Shown: piece after piece, positions 32,666-41,045 of the stretch | Layout: each line of letters opens with the position of its first letter | Position numbering within the stretch: the first letter of the stretch is position 1 | Assembly: GCA_902826225.1 (NCBI GenBank) | Contig: CADEED010000023.1 | Coordinates: 1 to 42,208 of the forward strand | Source of the DNA: an uncultured Pseudomonadota bacterium | GTDB lineage: Bacteria > Pseudomonadota > Gammaproteobacteria > Steroidobacterales > Steroidobacteraceae | DNA: 42,208 nucleotides | Direction of reading: 5' to 3' | Made by a program: the position numbers and the translations under genes | Notes under the pieces: generated by a model | Database searches by the model: none | The model's input: the letters and a program-made list of their open reading frames with translations, nothing else | Told to the model about the DNA's origin: nothing

Positions 32666-35005
32666 GTGACGAGCAGGTCGATTACGACGGCCGCTGCCCT
32701 CGGGGCGGCGGCCGTTTTGCTTGGTGGCCCGGCGCGTGCAGGCGAGCCCCTGAAAGCAATCCTCATCGAGGGCACGGCGCGCGTCGAGCTGATCGAAGGC
32801 TCGCGCCGCGCGACGGTTGCGCCCGGAGAACGCTACGGCCGGTATACCGTGATGGCGGTGCTGCCCGACGAACGCACCGCGATCCTCGAGGACTTCACGA
32901 CGCGGGACGGCAAGATCCTGTTCGTCGGCGAACGCGGCGTCTCGCTCGAGCTGTCCAAGACCTCCGAGCCCACTTTCGCAACGCAGCCTCCGTATCTCGG
33001 CCACACGCTCGCCGAAGTGAAGGCGAGCGGGCGGGATCTGTTGGCGGAGACACTCCTGCGCCGGCCGGGCGATCCGCGCTACACGGACGTGGCCGCGGCG
33101 TTGCCGCCGATCACCCGCGTGCGAGCGAACGTGTACAGTTTCCTAGGCACGCCGGATTCGCGCGACAAGGTGTGGGTCAACTACGGCGGCCGTACCTCCA
33201 ACTTCGACCCGGCCGTCTATCAGCCGTCCATCCGCGCCGTGCGCGACGCCGGCAAGGTGTGGGACGGGCTCGTCGGCGGCTATCTACCTGCGCTGCGATT
33301 CGTGTATCCCGAAGGTGAGGGCACCTGGACCGAGATGGTCGCCTACGCGCCGTTCCGCACGCTGGCGGACGAACGCGTGCAACCCGTGTGGTATCGCGTC
33401 GCGCGCGTCGAGGGCGGCGAACTGCGTTGGGCGCGCCACGTCGATACCTACCTGCCGTACCCGCCGCGCGGGGACGCGGCCGCCGCGCCGTTCTACGCGG
33501 ACCTCGCGCAGCTGAAGCAGACCTGGGACGCGGCCCTCGCGCCGGGAATGCGCATCGAGGTGCCCGACGCCCATCTGGCAAACCTCGCGCGCTTCTCGCT
33601 GTTGCGCACGATGGCCACCCGCGTGCAGGGATTCCCCAAGTACGGCGCGGTGGAGACCAACTACGGCGGCGCCGAGCACGACGGATTCCCGGACACGTTC
33701 ACGGTCGAGGTGGCCGCGTTCCTCGAATGGGGACTCGTCGACCGGGCCGGCGCGATCATCGACAACTACTTCTCGAAGTTCGTGCGCGACGACGGCTCCA
33801 TCGTCTACCGCGGTCCCGAGACCGGACAGTTCGGCCGCATGCTCACGGTGCTCGCGCAGTACGCCAACGCCGGCGGCGATCCCGAGCTGCTGCGCCGCCA
33901 GCGCGCGCGCATCGACGCGCTGACGCGCGTGCTGCTCGCGATGCGCGAGCAGGCCCGTCGCCTGCCGGCCGCGGATCCGGCGTACGGGCTCATCTCGGGC
34001 TGGAGCGAGGCGGACTCGGTGCTCGACCTCGATCCGCAGCGCTACTTCCAGCCCTACTTCTCGAACACCACCGAGGCCGCGCGCGGATTCCGCGATCTGG
34101 GCCGCGTGTGGCAGCGGCTGGGCTTCACGGAGTGGGGAACGAAACTCGTCGGCGAAGCCGCGGCGATGCGTCGCGATCTTGAGACCGCCTACGGGCGCTC
34201 GACGCTCGACGACGGCGGAATGCCGGTGCTGCCCGCGATCGCGGGCGTGGAGCAGCCGTTTCACGTCGCCGTCGCGCGCGACCGGCTCGACCCGCAGCAT
34301 CGTTCGTACCGCACCTACATGGAGATGATGTACTCCGGTAGTTTGATGCGCGAGCAGGTCGCCGCCATCGTCGATTACCGCGCCCGGCACCACGACACGT
34401 TGCTCGGGATGCCCACGGCGTACGGCTACGAGACGGGCGAGGTCGCGGGCTTCCTGTCGTATGGCCACGGCTACGGCCTCATCCAGCACGATTTCATCCG
34501 CGAAGCGCTGCTGCTCACTTACAGCGTCGCCGCGCATCAGTACACGCGGGGTACCTGGCTCGCGCCGGAGACCCGGCAGGTCATCGCAGACGACGAGGCC
34601 GCGCCGTACTGCACGCCGGCGCAGCTCGTGGTGCCGTTGTTCACGAAGTGGCTGCTGGTGTTCGAGGATCCCGAGCGCGAAACGCTGTGGCTCGCGAAGG
34701 GTGCGCCACGGGAGTGGCTCGCGGACGGCCGGCGCGTCGCCGTCTCGAATGCGGCCACGCGTTGGGGGCGGGTCGGCTTCACGATCGATTCGCGCGCGGC
34801 GCGGAGATTCATCGACGCACGCGTGACGCTGCCGGAAGGCGGCATCGCCGCGGAGCTCAAGCTGCGACTGCGCGCGGTGGACCAAGCCCCGATGAAGTCC
34901 GTGACGGTGAATGGCAGGCGCTGGACGGCATTCGATGCGGCCGGCGAGTCCGTCACCATTCCCGCGAATACCGCCGGGCCGCTGATGATCGTCGCAAGAT
35001 ACTAG
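32666..35005 (+). CDS. Large exported protein resembling six-hairpin glycosidases
   Basis: 779 residues from GTG 32666, two bases after the TonB-receptor stop. A signal peptide (ITTAAALGAAAVLLGGPARA) precedes a small N-terminal domain with DERTAILEDFTTRDGKILFVG. The central 400 residues are alpha-helical with the spaced aromatic/acidic motifs of (alpha/alpha)6 enzymes: NYGGAEHDGFPDTFTVEVAAFLEWGL, YGLISGWSEADSVLDLDPQRYFQPYFSNTTEAARGF and YGYETGEVAGFLSYGHGYGL. A beta-sandwich-like C-terminus ends the protein. I infer a secreted hydrolase or lyase for the substrate of the neighbouring receptor, but no known GH family is certain. Confidence 0.8.
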   Translation: MTSRSITTAAALGAAAVLLGGPARAGEPLKAILIEGTARVELIEGSRRATVAPGERYGRYTVMAVLPDERTAILEDFTTRDGKILFVGERGVSLELSKTSEPTFATQPPYLGHTLAEVKASGRDLLAETLLRRPGDPRYTDVAAALPPITRVRANVYSFLGTPDSRDKVWVNYGGRTSNFDPAVYQPSIRAVRDAGKVWDGLVGGYLPALRFVYPEGEGTWTEMVAYAPFRTLADERVQPVWYRVARVEGGELRWARHVDTYLPYPPRGDAAAAPFYADLAQLKQTWDAALAPGMRIEVPDAHLANLARFSLLRTMATRVQGFPKYGAVETNYGGAEHDGFPDTFTVEVAAFLEWGLVDRAGAIIDNYFSKFVRDDGSIVYRGPETGQFGRMLTVLAQYANAGGDPELLRRQRARIDALTRVLLAMREQARRLPAADPAYGLISGWSEADSVLDLDPQRYFQPYFSNTTEAARGFRDLGRVWQRLGFTEWGTKLVGEAAAMRRDLETAYGRSTLDDGGMPVLPAIAGVEQPFHVAVARDRLDPQHRSYRTYMEMMYSGSLMREQVAAIVDYRARHHDTLLGMPTAYGYETGEVAGFLSYGHGYGLIQHDFIREALLLTYSVAAHQYTRGTWLAPETRQVIADDEAAPYCTPAQLVVPLFTKWLLVFEDPERETLWLAKGAPREWLADGRRVAVSNAATRWGRVGFTIDSRAARRFIDARVTLPEGGIAAELKLRLRAVDQAPMKSVTVNGRRWTAFDAAGESVTIPANTAGPLMIVARY
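32687..32718 (+). terminator. Strong hairpin plus T run inside the start of the exported hairpin-protein gene
   Basis: A 12-bp stem (32687-32698 with 32704-32715, one G-U pair) with a 5-nt loop is followed by TTTT, 24 bp after the TonB-receptor stop. It looks like an intrinsic terminator but lies in the signal-peptide codons of the next gene. It may attenuate the second gene, or simply reflect GC-rich Ala/Leu codons. Confidence 0.45.
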
Positions 35006-35025
35006 CGGCGCCCGCGTTGCGCCGG

Positions 35026-36279
35026 TCAGTGTACCGCGCGGTTCTGCTGCTCCGCCTTCGTCTCCAGGCTGAATCGCGGCTCGACCTTCCCGAGTCTTCC
35101 CGTGAGCAACTCGCTCGCGTAGCGTCCCACTTCGGGACCATGCTTGAAGCCGTGTCCGGAGCCGCCGCCGACGAGCAGCACGTTGTCGGCCGCCGGATGC
35201 CGGTCGATCAGCAGGTCGCCATTGCTGCTGTTCTCGTACTGACAAACCCGCTCCTCGTTGAGCGCCGCGTTCGCCAGTGCCGGGAACCGTTTCGCGAGAT
35301 AGGCGCGCACGTCGGCGAGCCCTCCCGGCGACGCGATCCGGTCCCCGCGATCCGGATCGATCGGCGGGCCGTGCTTGTCGTGCGCCACCTTGAATCCCCG
35401 GCTCTCGATGTCCGGCATGCCGTAGAAGATGTCGCCGTCGTTGTAGTCGGCCCACCCGGGCAGCGCGCCGGCGCCGAAGCGTTCGTCACCAGCCGGCGTC
35501 GCGAAGTAGAACACTTCCTGCCGCGTCGGAAAGATGCGCGGACCGAGCAGTCGCGGGAAAACCTTCGGCAGCCACGGGCCGCAGGCGAAAACGAAGCTGG
35601 CGGCGGAGACGGTCGAGCCGCCACCCACCTCGAGCTGCGCGACCCTTTTCTCCGCATCCGGGGGCTTCACGGCGGCGACCCGGTACTCGCCGCCCGATTT
35701 CACGAACTGCTTCACGAGTGTCTGGACCGCGCGCCGCGCCATGAGCACGCCGAACTGCGGCTCGAAGATGCCCGCCTCGATACCGGTGGAATCGATCTGC
35801 GGCCAGCGCTGCGCGATCGCCGCGCGATCGAGTTCCAGCGTGGGTAGTTTGAGGCGGCGATGCACTTCGAGCCCCTGCTCGACGTACGCTTCGCGCTTCT
35901 GGAACATGAAGATGACGCCGGTCGGATGGAAAACGGGCAGGCCCGCGAGATCGGACAGCCACTTCCAGTTCGCCAGCGAGTCGAACGCCATGCGCGTGTA
36001 GATCTCGTCTGGCCCGTAGAGGCCGCGAGTCATGCGCGACTCGCCGCCGGACGATGACCGCGCGTGCGCCGGACCGACCGCGTCGAGCAGCAGCACGCGT
36101 TGCCCCGCCTTGCGCAGGTGCCACGCCGTCCAGGCGCCGAACACTCCGGCGCCCACGACCACGGTATCCCAAGGCTTCTGGTTGGCCATCTTCGAACCCT
36201 TGTTTTCCTGAGCCGTCACGCGCGCGGCCATTCCGGCGGCGAGCGCGCTCGCCAGCAGGTTGCGCCGCGAGACCTTCAC
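35026..36279 (-). CDS. Tat-exported FAD-dependent amine oxidase/dehydrogenase (sarcosine-oxidase-like)
   Basis: 417 residues. A Tat leader (SRRNLLASALAAGMAARVTA) is followed by a DAO-fold flavoprotein: GAGVFG at 43-48, then ARSSSGGESRMTRGLYG and the substrate-domain segment typical of monomeric sarcosine oxidase and N-methyltryptophan oxidase. Cys346 in VCQYENSS aligns with the cysteine that binds FAD covalently in monomeric sarcosine oxidase; IDRHP and GGGSGHGFKHGPEVG follow. It should oxidise an N-methyl or other secondary amine in the periplasm. The start overlaps the stop of the upstream propeller/cytochrome gene, so electrons may pass to that protein instead of oxygen; this is inference. 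Confidence 0.88.
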   Translation of the reverse strand: MKVSRRNLLASALAAGMAARVTAQENKGSKMANQKPWDTVVVGAGVFGAWTAWHLRKAGQRVLLLDAVGPAHARSSSGGESRMTRGLYGPDEIYTRMAFDSLANWKWLSDLAGLPVFHPTGVIFMFQKREAYVEQGLEVHRRLKLPTLELDRAAIAQRWPQIDSTGIEAGIFEPQFGVLMARRAVQTLVKQFVKSGGEYRVAAVKPPDAEKRVAQLEVGGGSTVSAASFVFACGPWLPKVFPRLLGPRIFPTRQEVFYFATPAGDERFGAGALPGWADYNDGDIFYGMPDIESRGFKVAHDKHGPPIDPDRGDRIASPGGLADVRAYLAKRFPALANAALNEERVCQYENSSNGDLLIDRHPAADNVLLVGGGSGHGFKHGPEVGRYASELLTGRLGKVEPRFSLETKAEQQNRAVH

Positions 36280-39200
36280 TGGTGTCCGCCGCCCTTCGAT
36301 TCCTTCGCGACGGCCTGCATCGCCCGATTCGAAACGCCCATGGCTTCCTCGGGCTCATCATTGCCGCGACTGCCGTCGAGCACGGTGAGGAACGCCACGA
36401 GGTCGCGCAGTTGCTTGCGAGTCAGGATCTGTCCGTACACCTCCGGCATCGACGAAGGCGCGGCCGTGCGTGTCTTCACCTGCTTGGGATCGATCGTGAT
36501 GACGCTCCCGTCGGCGCGCTTCAGCTCGATGGCACCGGGCGACTCCTTGGCGACGGATCCCGTCTCCGTGCTGCCGTGCTGGAGCGCGAGTGTCACGACG
36601 TCGAACCCGGGCGCGATGTGCGCATTCGGCTTCACGATGGCCTCGAGCAGATAGTCGGCCTTGTGCTTCGCGCCGATGAGCGACAGATCGGGGCCCGCCT
36701 CGCCGCCCTCGCCGAACGCCTTGTGACAGCGCGCGCAGGGCAATACGGCGTTCTCCCAGAACTCGTTGCCGCCCGCGCGCGGATCGCCACCCGCGAGCGC
36801 GAACGAGTAGGGCGCGAGCGCATTCGTACCGGCGCTCCACGCCGTCGTCTGCTTCTGCCAGCGCGCCTTCACGGCGGGTGACTGGCTCTTGTCGAGCGCG
36901 TCCATGAGCTCCATCTGCGCGCCGGGCAACACCTTGCCGGCGGAGAGCTGGTCGACGGCCGCGACGAGCAGCGTCGGTGCCTGCTTGCTGTCGAGATCGC
37001 CGAGGGCGCGGTAGGCCGCGGCCTGTTCGGCGGTGTCGGCGCTGGCGGTGAACCGCTTGATCACCGGCAGTGCGCGATCCGGCGCGCGGCGCGCGAGGAT
37101 CTGCAGCCCGGCGAGACGCAAGGACGCGACGCTGGATTTCTCCGCGGCCGCGACCGCCGTGAGCACCGCGTCGCCGCCGAATCCGTCCAGCCGCCCGAGC
37201 GCGGCTTCGCGCACCGCGACCGGCGCCTTCTCGTCGCTCACTATTTTCACCAGCGCGTCGGACGAGGAGCGCACGTCGAGCTTGCCGATGGATTCGATGG
37301 CGGCGAGCTGCACGGGCTCGGGCGCACTGCCCAGGAGCTTCGGCAGGGCGGCCGCCAACGCGTCAGCGGCCGGCTTGCCGTCGCGCTTTGGCAGCGGACG
37401 GAAGATGCCGACCACGCGATCGCGCGCCGGCACGTCGCCCCACAGCCCGAGCTGCGTCAGCGCTTCGGCACGCATCGCGGGTGTCGCGGATCCGTTCGCC
37501 GCGTACGCGGCGAGCGCCTGCGCGCGCTCCGCGCCACCGGCACGGAAATTTGCGTTGATCGCGCGCGACACGACGGCCTCGTCCTTCACGGGCGCGGTGG
37601 CGAGCCTGGCGGCGAGGGCGCCGAAAGCCTTCTCGACGTTCGCGTCGTTGATGGCCTCGGCGGCCTCACGCGCGACGAACGCGTTCCTGTCGTCGAGGAA
37701 TTGCGCGAGCGCGGGGTCCTGGAGCCGGCGGTAGACGAGCACCACGCCCAGGCGGACGGCATCGTCCGCATCCTTCGCGGCGGCGTCGAGCGCGGCGTTG
37801 CGGCCGATCTTCGAGAGCGCGTAGGTCGCGGCATGGCGCACGTAGGCATCCTGGTTCGCGTTGCGTTTCAGCAGCGCGAGCAGCGGCGCCGTGCTGCTCT
37901 CGCTCGCAAGCTTGCCGAGGCTCTGCGCGGCGAAGAACTGCACGCGCGCGGCCGGGTCCGCGAGCGACCGGACGAGCGCGGGGGAGGATTTCGCGTAGCC
38001 GATGTCGCCCAGCCCCTTCGCGGACTGCGCGCGCACCTCGGCGTCCTTGTCGCCCAGGAGCTTCGTCAGCACGGGGCCGACGTTCGAGCGGGCGCGGCCC
38101 AGCTGGGACAGACCCCAGACGGCATGCAGGCGCGACAGCGGATCGGCCTTCGAGTTGTTCGCGATCTTCGTGAACACGCCGACGCTCTTCGGGCCGCGCG
38201 ACGCGAGCTCGAGCTGCGCTTCGAGGCGAGCTCGACGATCGGGATGCGCGAGCAACGTGGCCAGCTCGGCGTCCTTGCGGTCCTCGAACCCCGCGGCGAG
38301 GATCGCCTTGAGCTCCGCGCTGATCTTCGTCTGCGCGGGATCCGGGTTCGCCGGCCTCACTCCGTACACGCGGCCCTTCTGGGATTTCGGCCAGCCGTCC
38401 ACCCAGTCGAGGAGGTACAGCACGCCGTCCGGACCGAAGGTCACGTCCGTGGGCAGCACGCCGCCCATGAACGGCTGGCTCGAGGTCGGCACGAACGACG
38501 CGCCGTTCTCTTTTATCGTATACGTCTGGATGCCGCTGCGCGCGATGCTGCCCTTGAAGTGCGTGAGGAAGAAGTGACCCTTGTACGCGGGCGTGAGTCC
38601 GGTGCCGGGGTAGTAGGTGAGGCCGGAGGGGCCGTCCTCGATGTTGCAAACCGGCGGCAGTAGATAGGCCGGGCGCCCGTCGAAGGCAGGCTTCCACAGC
38701 CCTTCCTTCACCCACGGGCCGCCGTGGCCTTCCGGCGCGTGCTGGTAGCCCACGCGCCAGCCGCTGTCGCCGCCCTCGACCACGTACACGAGGCGCTCCA
38801 TGTCGCCCTGGTCGCTGTCGTTGTCGCCGGTGAAGAGATTGCCGTGCTCGTCGAACACGAGCTCCTGCGGATTGCGCAGGCCACGCGCGACGAGTTCGAA
38901 CTCGGTGCCGTCGAGGTTGGAGCGGAACACCCCGCCTTCATCGGGCAGCTCGACCACCTGGCCCTCCTTGCCCTTCACGTGCGCACCGCGGTCGCCGATC
39001 GAGTAGTAGAGCTTCCCGTCGGTGCCGATGGCGAGGCCGTGGAAATCGTGGCCGGTGAAGCTGTAGCGCACGCCGAAGCCGCGCAGCAGCTCCTCGCGCT
39101 TCGGAGCGCCGCCGGCCTGCTCGGTGAATTTCCACAGGCTCGGGATGTTCGTGAAGTACACCTCGCCGTGACGCGCGAGGACGCCCGAGGCGATGCCGTC

Positions 39201-39701
39201 GAGCTCGGAGTTGAAGCCGTCGGCGAATACGCTGCTCTTGTCGGCGACGCCGTCGCTGTCCGTGTCCTCGACGAGGCGCACGATCTCGCTTTCCTGCCTG
39301 AGCTGCTTCGTCTGCTCCTCGCCGAACACGCGTTGGTGCAGGGCCGTGCGTTCCTCGATCGAGCGCAGCGCCATGTCGTCCTCGAGCATGTCCATGTAGC
39401 TGCGGATGTCGAGCACGCTCGTGCGGTAACGATGCGTTTCGGAGACGAACAGGCGGCCCTTTTCGTCGAAATCGAAGGCGACCGGGTTCGCCAGCATCGG
39501 CTCGGCGGCCCAGAGCGACACCTTGAGGTCCTTCGGCACGGTGAAGCGCTTGAGGGCGAGCTGCGCGTCGTCGGAGGCGGGGTCGATGACCGGCGTGGTC
39601 AGGCGGTCGAATTTTTCGAGCTCGAGCGTCGGCGAAGCGGCGACGGAGAGTCCGGACACGGACAGGACGGCAAGGCGCGTCAGCAGAACGGAAGGTTTCA
39701 T
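36276..39701 (-). CDS. PVC-type membrane-bound dehydrogenase: beta-propeller, HEAT repeats and cytochrome c
   Basis: 1141 residues with a signal peptide. Residues about 50-480 form a PQQ/NHL-type propeller (WAAEPMLANPVAFDFDEKGRLFVSETHRYR, VEDTDSDGVADKSSVFADG, GLRNPQELVFDEHGNLFTGDNDSDQGD), residues about 500-940 are HEAT-like repeats, and the C-terminal 150 residues hold a c-type heme domain with CARCH at 989-993 and the GPDLSLIGAKHKADYLLEAIVKPNAHIAPGF pattern of the PVC heme-binding family. Such proteins are abundant in Planctomycetes/Verrucomicrobia and act as periplasmic electron-transfer or sugar/alcohol dehydrogenases. The substrate is unknown. It is co-translated with the flavoprotein (4-bp overlap). 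Confidence 0.93.
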   Translation of the reverse strand: MKPSVLLTRLAVLSVSGLSVAASPTLELEKFDRLTTPVIDPASDDAQLALKRFTVPKDLKVSLWAAEPMLANPVAFDFDEKGRLFVSETHRYRTSVLDIRSYMDMLEDDMALRSIEERTALHQRVFGEEQTKQLRQESEIVRLVEDTDSDGVADKSSVFADGFNSELDGIASGVLARHGEVYFTNIPSLWKFTEQAGGAPKREELLRGFGVRYSFTGHDFHGLAIGTDGKLYYSIGDRGAHVKGKEGQVVELPDEGGVFRSNLDGTEFELVARGLRNPQELVFDEHGNLFTGDNDSDQGDMERLVYVVEGGDSGWRVGYQHAPEGHGGPWVKEGLWKPAFDGRPAYLLPPVCNIEDGPSGLTYYPGTGLTPAYKGHFFLTHFKGSIARSGIQTYTIKENGASFVPTSSQPFMGGVLPTDVTFGPDGVLYLLDWVDGWPKSQKGRVYGVRPANPDPAQTKISAELKAILAAGFEDRKDAELATLLAHPDRRARLEAQLELASRGPKSVGVFTKIANNSKADPLSRLHAVWGLSQLGRARSNVGPVLTKLLGDKDAEVRAQSAKGLGDIGYAKSSPALVRSLADPAARVQFFAAQSLGKLASESSTAPLLALLKRNANQDAYVRHAATYALSKIGRNAALDAAAKDADDAVRLGVVLVYRRLQDPALAQFLDDRNAFVAREAAEAINDANVEKAFGALAARLATAPVKDEAVVSRAINANFRAGGAERAQALAAYAANGSATPAMRAEALTQLGLWGDVPARDRVVGIFRPLPKRDGKPAADALAAALPKLLGSAPEPVQLAAIESIGKLDVRSSSDALVKIVSDEKAPVAVREAALGRLDGFGGDAVLTAVAAAEKSSVASLRLAGLQILARRAPDRALPVIKRFTASADTAEQAAAYRALGDLDSKQAPTLLVAAVDQLSAGKVLPGAQMELMDALDKSQSPAVKARWQKQTTAWSAGTNALAPYSFALAGGDPRAGGNEFWENAVLPCARCHKAFGEGGEAGPDLSLIGAKHKADYLLEAIVKPNAHIAPGFDVVTLALQHGSTETGSVAKESPGAIELKRADGSVITIDPKQVKTRTAAPSSMPEVYGQILTRKQLRDLVAFLTVLDGSRGNDEPEEAMGVSNRAMQAVAKESKGGGHQ

Positions 39702-39795
39702 GGGATCCCGGGTCTGATTTCTGATTGGAAGCGGTTTCAGCCGGCGGAATATAACCGGAGCCGCAGGGTCAGGACGACCGGCATAATCCTCCGAC

Positions 39796-40617
39796 ATGGC
39801 CGCACCAATGCCCAGAAAACCGGCGCAGAAAACCAATCCATCGGCCGCGGCCATCATTCCGGCCCTGGTGACGGTCTTCCTGGGGGCCGGCGTCGCGATC
39901 TATCAGTCGACGAAGGACGAATCCGAGCCGGCCAGGGCCGAGGCGGCCCCGCCCGCCGCTGATCCCGCGCCGGGGAGCGCCACCGGCGCGCTTGCCCGGC
40001 GCGCCGAATTCGATTTCTACCTGCTGGCCATGACGCTGCACGAGTCGTTCTGCGCGGAGCGCGGGCAGAAGAAGGAATGCCGCGCGCGGCAGGCGAAGGC
40101 GCTCGTGATCCACGGCCTCTGGCCGGAGAAGCTCGAACCGCGCCAGTACCCGCGCGACTGCCCGGCACCGCGCCTCGCGCTGGAACCGGCGCTCACGCGC
40201 GAACTGCGGCCGCTGATGCCGGGCATGGAAGACGGATTGCACGAACACGAATGGCGCGAGCACGGCGGTTGCAGCGGGCTCGACGACGACGCGTACTTCC
40301 AGGCGACGCTCGATGGCGCGCGCGTGCTCGACGCCGCGCTCGGCGCGAAACTAACTACCATCGCGGGTAGCGAAACGGACGCGCGCGAACTGCGCACGGC
40401 GGCCGACGCATACCGTACGGGACTCGGGGCGACGCTCACGTTCCATTGCCGCACGCCGCGCGCTGCGCGCCCGGGCTCGCGGCCCTGGCTCAACGAGATC
40501 CGCCAGTGTCTCGACGACGACGGTCCGGGCGGCGCCCCGTCGACGCCGCTCGACTGCGCCACGGTCGACCGCCGCGACCAGGGTTGCGGCGGCCGCTTCC
40601 ACGTGGCGGCTCGTTGA
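39796..40617 (+). CDS. Ribonuclease T2 family enzyme with N-terminal anchor
   Basis: 273 residues. An N-terminal hydrophobic segment (AAIIPALVTVFLGAGVAIYQ) has no good cleavage site and likely anchors the protein in the inner membrane, facing the periplasm, with an Ala/Pro linker after it. RNase T2 motifs are clear: FDFYLLAMTLHESFC, the first catalytic site VIHGLWPE and the second EHEWREHGGC. It should cut single-stranded RNA with little base specificity. Six or more cysteines suggest disulfides. It overlaps the next gene at TGATG. ATG 39796 or 39808 could be the start. Confidence 0.92.
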   Translation: MAAPMPRKPAQKTNPSAAAIIPALVTVFLGAGVAIYQSTKDESEPARAEAAPPAADPAPGSATGALARRAEFDFYLLAMTLHESFCAERGQKKECRARQAKALVIHGLWPEKLEPRQYPRDCPAPRLALEPALTRELRPLMPGMEDGLHEHEWREHGGCSGLDDDAYFQATLDGARVLDAALGAKLTTIAGSETDARELRTAADAYRTGLGATLTFHCRTPRAARPGSRPWLNEIRQCLDDDGPGGAPSTPLDCATVDRRDQGCGGRFHVAAR

Positions 40618-40979
40618 TGCGCGGCTCGCAACTCACGCAGCTCGTCATCGCCTACGCGGTGACCGCGGCCGGGATGCTGCTGATGCTGTACCTGCTGCGC
40701 GCGCAGAAGCGCGCGTTCTGGCGCTGGCCCGTGTACTCGGTGATCGCCATGGGCGCCGGCATCGCGGCGTGGAACGGCCTGAGCCTCCACGTGTTTCCCG
40801 TCTCGTGGCGGCTCATTCACGCGAATGCGATGTACGCTGCCGCGCTGGTGCTCTACGCCTTGTTTGGAGCGGGTCTCGGGTGGCTCATCACGCGCCTGAC
40901 GCGTTCGCGACCGACCGAGTTTGCAGATATTCCCGATTCGCCGGAAGATGTCGCCGACGACGGAGGGAGACGTTCATGA
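40617..40979 (+). CDS. Small membrane protein with three predicted helices
   Basis: 120 residues, starting in a TGATG overlap with the RNase T2 gene. Hydrophobic segments at about 8-26, 37-57 and 72-92 make a three-helix membrane protein; a soluble acidic tail (DIPDSPEDVADDGG) ends it. No family is recognised. Tight coupling suggests co-translation with the RNase, perhaps as a partner or stabiliser. Its stop overlaps the start of a 21-codon ORF. Confidence 0.8.
   Translation: MRGSQLTQLVIAYAVTAAGMLLMLYLLRAQKRAFWRWPVYSVIAMGAGIAAWNGLSLHVFPVSWRLIHANAMYAAALVLYALFGAGLGWLITRLTRSRPTEFADIPDSPEDVADDGGRRS
40962..40967 (+). promoter_or_regulatory. Near-perfect Shine-Dalgarno before the 21-codon ORF
   Basis: GGAGGG sits 8 bp before ATG 40976, inside the end of the membrane-protein gene. 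It is one of the strongest ribosome-binding sites in the window and supports translation of the short ORF. Confidence 0.6.
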
Positions 40980-41041
40980 AGAACAAACAACAGATCGCCG
41001 CGATGATTCCGCCGGGTCCGCGCCCGCCGCCGTCGCGCTAG
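40976..41041 (+). CDS. 21-residue small protein (MKNKQQ...PPPSR)
   Basis: The ATG overlaps the membrane-protein stop (ATGA) and a very strong Shine-Dalgarno precedes it by 8 bp. The product reads MKNKQQIAAMIPPGPRPPPSR: a short polar/hydrophobic start and a Pro-rich tail. No family is known. Overlap and ribosome-binding site argue for real translation; the Pro-rich end could stall ribosomes, so it might regulate the upstream genes rather than act as a protein. It ends 4 bp before the convergent TPR gene. Confidence 0.5.
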   Translation: MKNKQQIAAMIPPGPRPPPSR

Positions 41042-41045
41042 TGCA

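Noticed and set aside
35006..35024. CGGCGC/GCGCCG hairpin between the hairpin-protein gene and the flavoprotein gene
   Set aside because: Only a 6-bp stem without a T run, below what I would call a terminator.
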